Below, in pieces: positions 5,869-9,118 of a stretch of 9,118 bases of DNA. Position numbers and translations under genes: made by a program. The first letter of the stretch is position 1, and each line of letters starts with the position of its first letter. The notes under the pieces were generated by a model. That model saw only the letters and a list, made by a program, of their open reading frames with translations, had not been told where the DNA came from and did not search any database. The stretch comes from Thermodesulfobacteriales bacterium (GTDB taxonomy: Bacteria > Desulfobacterota_D > UBA1144 > Nemesobacterales > UBA2774). The stretch lies in the NCBI GenBank assembly GCA_004525335.1, contig SPCL01000081.1, positions 1-9,118 of the forward strand. Direction: 5' to 3'.

Positions 5869-7284
5869 CTAATCAATCAAACTTATACCATCAATATAAT
5901 CAGACAGCGGCTGACCGAGAGCGCTCAATATAGTGGCAAATATATCAACAGTTCTTACAAATTCTTTATTGACCTTTGTATTAAGGGCAAAGGGCACAAT
6001 CATATGATCCCTAAACAACGCACCATGTGAAGAGCAGTGCTCAGGATTCTCATGCTTAGCTCTCAAATCATATCCAGGATTAGCGCTTAAGACCAGATCA
6101 CCCGTACGAGGGCTTTCTAGTAGCTGTATTATTTGTAGCAATGCATCAGGATATTCAGTATTAAAGCTATGAGTAAGCGCTTCTTCAGTGCTCATTTTCT
6201 TAGGCATTCCATTATAATTAAAAGGGTCGCCCTTAATCTTTTCATAAATTACATTACCTTCATCATCAAGCCAGGTGAGGGCCTCACCATTTTCACTCTT
6301 TACTCTAGCACGGCCCATCTCATCAAGACCTGCCACTATATCCACTTCTGGTCTATCTACGAACTTATTGATTAGTCCTTGGAGTTCCTCATATGTAGAT
6401 TTTCTCCCCCACCCATCTCTACTCTTTACATAAATATTTGCCATTGCGTTACCAGATATTAGGCAAGCGGCGTCAGCGTCAGTGAAATGTTTAAAAACAT
6501 TAGGATAATAAAAAGTTTTATAGCCCTCATTATTCATAAATTCTAGCGAATCAAAATGAGTGTGTGTTTGAGTAAGGCCATGGTCACTCGTAATTACAAT
6601 TAACGTTTCTTCAAGCCTTCCCTGACTTTCTAAGCTTTTTGCAAGTAGCCCCACTGTGTTATCAATTCTTCTATAGGAATCTAAAACTTTTCTGTGAAAT
6701 GGATGATTTAAATGAGAATATGTATCTATGCCTAAAAAAACGGCATAAACAAAATCAGGCAGTTCCTTTAATGACTGCAAGAGAATGCGCTCCGCAACTA
6801 AATCAACTTCGTTTGACTTATCTGTAAAATGGCTTTTTACCTTATAGTAGAGCTTAGAAAAAAGAGTCTTATCATTTTTAAAATTTATACCCCTGGATAG
6901 CTCGTTGAAAATGTTCACACTTCTGGGGAATATTTCAAATACAGTCCTAAAATCTTTAGAAATATCACTGTTCATAAAGTATGTTTCGAGCCCTATGTAG
7001 CTTCTAAACCGATCAAAAGAGAGGAGCTTGTTGCTATAGGCATTTCTATCAAACCATCTTATTCCCGGTAAGTTACAGCGTCCCGGATATTTCCCCAAAA
7101 TATAAGGCGTGTATGCAGGTCCTGTTGTTGAAGGAAAAACTGTAACAGCTTCTCCGTAAGATCCTTTTTCGACAAGATACTTTGATATATTAGGCAGATC
7201 CCCACTTTGTAGTAGGTTGGAAAACACATCAGCCCTGGCTCCATCGGCCATAATAAATATGCAGCTTTTAAATTCTGTCATCAT
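5869..7284 (-). CDS. Type I phosphodiesterase/nucleotide pyrophosphatase-family protein (alkaline phosphatase superfamily)
   Basis: A 471-residue predicted phosphoesterase of the type I phosphodiesterase/nucleotide pyrophosphatase family (Phosphodiest domain). All metal and nucleophile positions of the superfamily are visible: Asp14 in IMADGARAD, the probable nucleophile Thr54 in FPSTTGPAYTP, Asp187 and His191 in GIDTYSHL, Asp234-His235 in ITSDHGLT, and His420 in the CSSHGAL segment. This predicts two-zinc hydrolysis of a phosphodiester or phosphonate-type substrate; which one cannot be told. The N-terminus runs straight into the first strand with no signal peptide and I see no membrane helix, so it looks cytosolic, unlike many nucleotide pyrophosphatases. 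Two adjacent ATGs (7284 and 7281) are possible starts; only a weak GGGA precedes them. It follows glnE by 38 bp and probably shares its transcript. Its stop is 14 bp from the stop of the convergent BatA-like gene. Confidence 0.88.
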   Translation of the reverse strand: MMTEFKSCIFIMADGARADVFSNLLQSGDLPNISKYLVEKGSYGEAVTVFPSTTGPAYTPYILGKYPGRCNLPGIRWFDRNAYSNKLLSFDRFRSYIGLETYFMNSDISKDFRTVFEIFPRSVNIFNELSRGINFKNDKTLFSKLYYKVKSHFTDKSNEVDLVAERILLQSLKELPDFVYAVFLGIDTYSHLNHPFHRKVLDSYRRIDNTVGLLAKSLESQGRLEETLIVITSDHGLTQTHTHFDSLEFMNNEGYKTFYYPNVFKHFTDADAACLISGNAMANIYVKSRDGWGRKSTYEELQGLINKFVDRPEVDIVAGLDEMGRARVKSENGEALTWLDDEGNVIYEKIKGDPFNYNGMPKKMSTEEALTHSFNTEYPDALLQIIQLLESPRTGDLVLSANPGYDLRAKHENPEHCSSHGALFRDHMIVPFALNTKVNKEFVRTVDIFATILSALGQPLSDYIDGISLID

Positions 7285-7322
7285 TGAGTCCCATGGAAAA
7301 GTTGTAGGTGTCGTTTGAGGAT

Positions 7323-9118
7323 TTATAAGAAGTATTTGTCATATATTTTCCTAATTCCGCTTGTTATAGAGATATATTCTTTTTTTAATTTTTTCCCGGC
7401 ATTATTTTTATCAAAATCGGCAGCTAATTTATCAAAATCACTTTCATAAAGCTCATTAATTGAACGGTCGTGAAGAAGTCTTAGCAAGTTTTCCATCTTT
7501 TTTAAAAAACAAAGACCTTCTTTTAAAACCTTAAAATCCTTATTCTCAATCATACCATTACCGTTTAGAGCATCTAGAGCGTATGCCGTATTCTGAACTC
7601 TTAGCTCTTCATACTCACCGCCATATTTTAACTGAAGCATCTGCACAAGAAACTCTATATCAACAGTCCCACCCTTTCCGGTTTTGATATTAACTTTACT
7701 AGGAGTTTCTTTTGCAAGTTCTTTCTCCATTCTGGAGCGAAGACGATGGATCTCGCGATAAAAATCTTGAGGATAGCTTTCTTCGTACACAAAGTGCGTT
7801 AATGCTTCCATAATCTTATTTCCCAGTTGCGGACTCCCGGCAACAGGCCTTGCTCTAACCAAAGCTTGACGCTCCCAAAGCTGGGCGCTTGCCTTATGAT
7901 ATTCTTTAAATGAATCAAAAGAAGTAACCAGCGCTCCCGAGCGCCCTGAAGGTCTAAGGTCTAAATCTATCTTGTACGCATATCCCTCACCCGTTGGAAT
8001 AGAGAGCACAGATATGACCTTTTGTCCGAGTTTAGAATAGAACTCATGGTCATTACCTTCATAAATGAATATAACATCCAGATCTGAGTTATAACTCATC
8101 TCATGGCCGCCTAACTTTCCCATGCCCAGGATGAGCATATGCATTTTATTATTTTTGCCTTTCTTCGTTTTCCTGACAATGTCCCATGCCAGTTGAAGTC
8201 CAACTTCCAGAACTGCTTCAGCGGCCATCGAGAGATACTTGCCTACATAAAAAGGGTCTACCTCTCCATTTAAATCCCTGAGACATATTTTTAGAGTTTC
8301 TACGTGTCTAAACTTTCTTATTGCATCTAGTTTATCCTCGTAATCTTGTGCTTCTTTCATGCTGGCTTTAAGACTCTCAAGCATCTCTTCTTTAGAAGCA
8401 AACTCAGTCCTTACGTCTCTAAGCGTAATAACATCAAGATATTCAGGGTGTCTGATCAGAAAATTGGACAGGTAACCGCTTGTTGAAAATAGCCTGGCTA
8501 ATAATTTTATAATATCGGGATTCTCAAGAAGAATTGAATAAATTGAAGACCGCCATCCGATCCCTGAGATAAACCTTTCAAGATTGACTAAAGCACCATC
8601 GGGATTAAATGATTTTAATATCTCTCCAAGAAATGCCGGTATGACTTTCTTTGCAGTCAGCTTCCCCCCCTGGGTTAACGCTCCCAATATTGGGTCGAGC
8701 AATTTTGAGAATATATCGATAGCCGTTTCAGGATTCTTAAAGCCCAAATTTCTAAGATTCTCAACCGCTTGTGATTCTTCTATATTCCCTGAAGTTAAGA
8801 AGTCAGCAAGTTCCCAAAACTCTTTACCGAACTCTTCGGTTTGTCGAGATGGCTCGAAAAAGAGATGTTTATAAATTTTGGAAACACTAGAAGTATGCTC
8901 TATATAGAGTTCCTCAAACTCATCTTTACCTTCCAGACCGCATCTTTTGGCCAAAATACTGATATCTTCAGAAGATACTGGAATTTTATGAGTTTGCCTT
9001 TCATCGACAAGTTGAATTGAGTGTTCTACTTTTCTAAGAAACAGATACGAAGAGGTTAAGGATTCAAAGACTTCTTTATCTATAATATTTAATTTTCTAA
9101 GTTTCTTAAGAGCCGAGA
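7323..9118 (-). CDS. glnE: Bifunctional glutamine synthetase adenylyltransferase/adenylyl-removing enzyme, 5' part beyond the window
   Basis: The C-terminal 597 residues of GlnE, which adenylylates and deadenylylates glutamine synthetase in response to PII and glutamine. The frame stays open to the window's right edge, so the N-terminal deadenylylase nucleotidyltransferase domain is outside; the full protein should be about 950 residues. Visible, in order: the family signature YLFLRKVEHSIQLVDERQTH (codons near 9048-8988), a helical linker, then the adenylyltransferase domain with GMGKLGG (8126-8106), the SDLD metal site (Asp codons at 8084 and 8078), YKIDLDLRPSGRSG (about 7976-7935), WERQALVRARPVAG (about 7877-7836), and the GGTVDIEFLVQ motif (about 7670-7638), followed by the C-terminal helical PII/glutamine-response part. 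An in-frame TTG at 8954 could be mistaken for a start, but the conserved family sequence upstream shows it is internal. The phosphodiesterase gene follows after 38 bp. Confidence 0.96.
   Translation of the reverse strand, partial: SALKKLRKLNIIDKEVFESLTSSYLFLRKVEHSIQLVDERQTHKIPVSSEDISILAKRCGLEGKDEFEELYIEHTSSVSKIYKHLFFEPSRQTEEFGKEFWELADFLTSGNIEESQAVENLRNLGFKNPETAIDIFSKLLDPILGALTQGGKLTAKKVIPAFLGEILKSFNPDGALVNLERFISGIGWRSSIYSILLENPDIIKLLARLFSTSGYLSNFLIRHPEYLDVITLRDVRTEFASKEEMLESLKASMKEAQDYEDKLDAIRKFRHVETLKICLRDLNGEVDPFYVGKYLSMAAEAVLEVGLQLAWDIVRKTKKGKNNKMHMLILGMGKLGGHEMSYNSDLDVIFIYEGNDHEFYSKLGQKVISVLSIPTGEGYAYKIDLDLRPSGRSGALVTSFDSFKEYHKASAQLWERQALVRARPVAGSPQLGNKIMEALTHFVYEESYPQDFYREIHRLRSRMEKELAKETPSKVNIKTGKGGTVDIEFLVQMLQLKYGGEYEELRVQNTAYALDALNGNGMIENKDFKVLKEGLCFLKKMENLLRLLHDRSINELYESDFDKLAADFDKNNAGKKLKKEYISITSGIRKIYDKYFL

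Noticed and set aside
6169..6375. Short plus-strand frame inside the phosphodiesterase gene
   Set aside because: Antisense to a gene with a complete active site; nothing recognisable in the product.
8584..8874. Open plus-strand frame inside glnE
   Set aside because: Antisense to the conserved GlnE linker; composition looks like a shadow frame and no start signal is seen.

Overview
The window is a stretch of AT-rich bacterial chromosome with seven protein genes. Two of them run off the ends. I see no tRNA, rRNA, CRISPR array, insertion sequence or phage gene. An ATP-type PEP carboxykinase, a CarD/CdnL-type RNA polymerase regulator, a bidomain GlnE adenylyltransferase and a DUF58/BatA-like envelope module together suggest a Gram-negative bacterium of deltaproteobacterial or neighbouring affinity (Desulfobacterota- or Dadabacteria-like). 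That placement is an inference from gene content and cannot be fixed from this sequence alone. GTG and TTG starts are used (pckA and the BatA-like gene).

Layout. Positions 1-298 (minus) hold the N-terminal 99 residues of an isochorismatase-family cysteine hydrolase. Positions 497-2050 (minus) hold pckA, with a hairpin just past its stop. Positions 2051-2487 are a divergent control region of about 0.4 kb between pckA and the CarD gene. It carries candidate promoters in both directions and several short inverted repeats and palindromes. From 2488 to 5854 (plus) three closely spaced genes run in one direction: a CarD/CdnL regulator, a cytoplasmic DUF58 protein with a von Willebrand A (vWA) fold, and a membrane-anchored BatA-like protein with a vWA domain and a glutamine-amidotransferase-like domain. 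They meet, tail to tail with only 14 bp between stops, a minus-strand pair: glnE (7323 to beyond the window end) followed by a phosphodiesterase of the alkaline phosphatase superfamily (5869-7284).

How the genes may work together. The DUF58 and BatA-like proteins resemble two of the three usual parts of MoxR/Bat chaperone-like modules, but the MoxR AAA+ ATPase is not next to them here. CarD may be cotranscribed with them, which would tie a global transcription regulator to an envelope module. PckA (gluconeogenesis) and GlnE (control of glutamine synthetase by adenylylation) are housekeeping carbon and nitrogen functions. The phosphodiesterase has a complete two-metal active site but no visible export signal, and its substrate is unknown.

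Nothing here is clearly a new system. The points most worth following are the MoxR-less DUF58/BatA pair behind CarD, the cysteine-free amidotransferase-like domain, the glnE-linked phosphodiesterase, and the repeats in the pckA/carD intergenic region.
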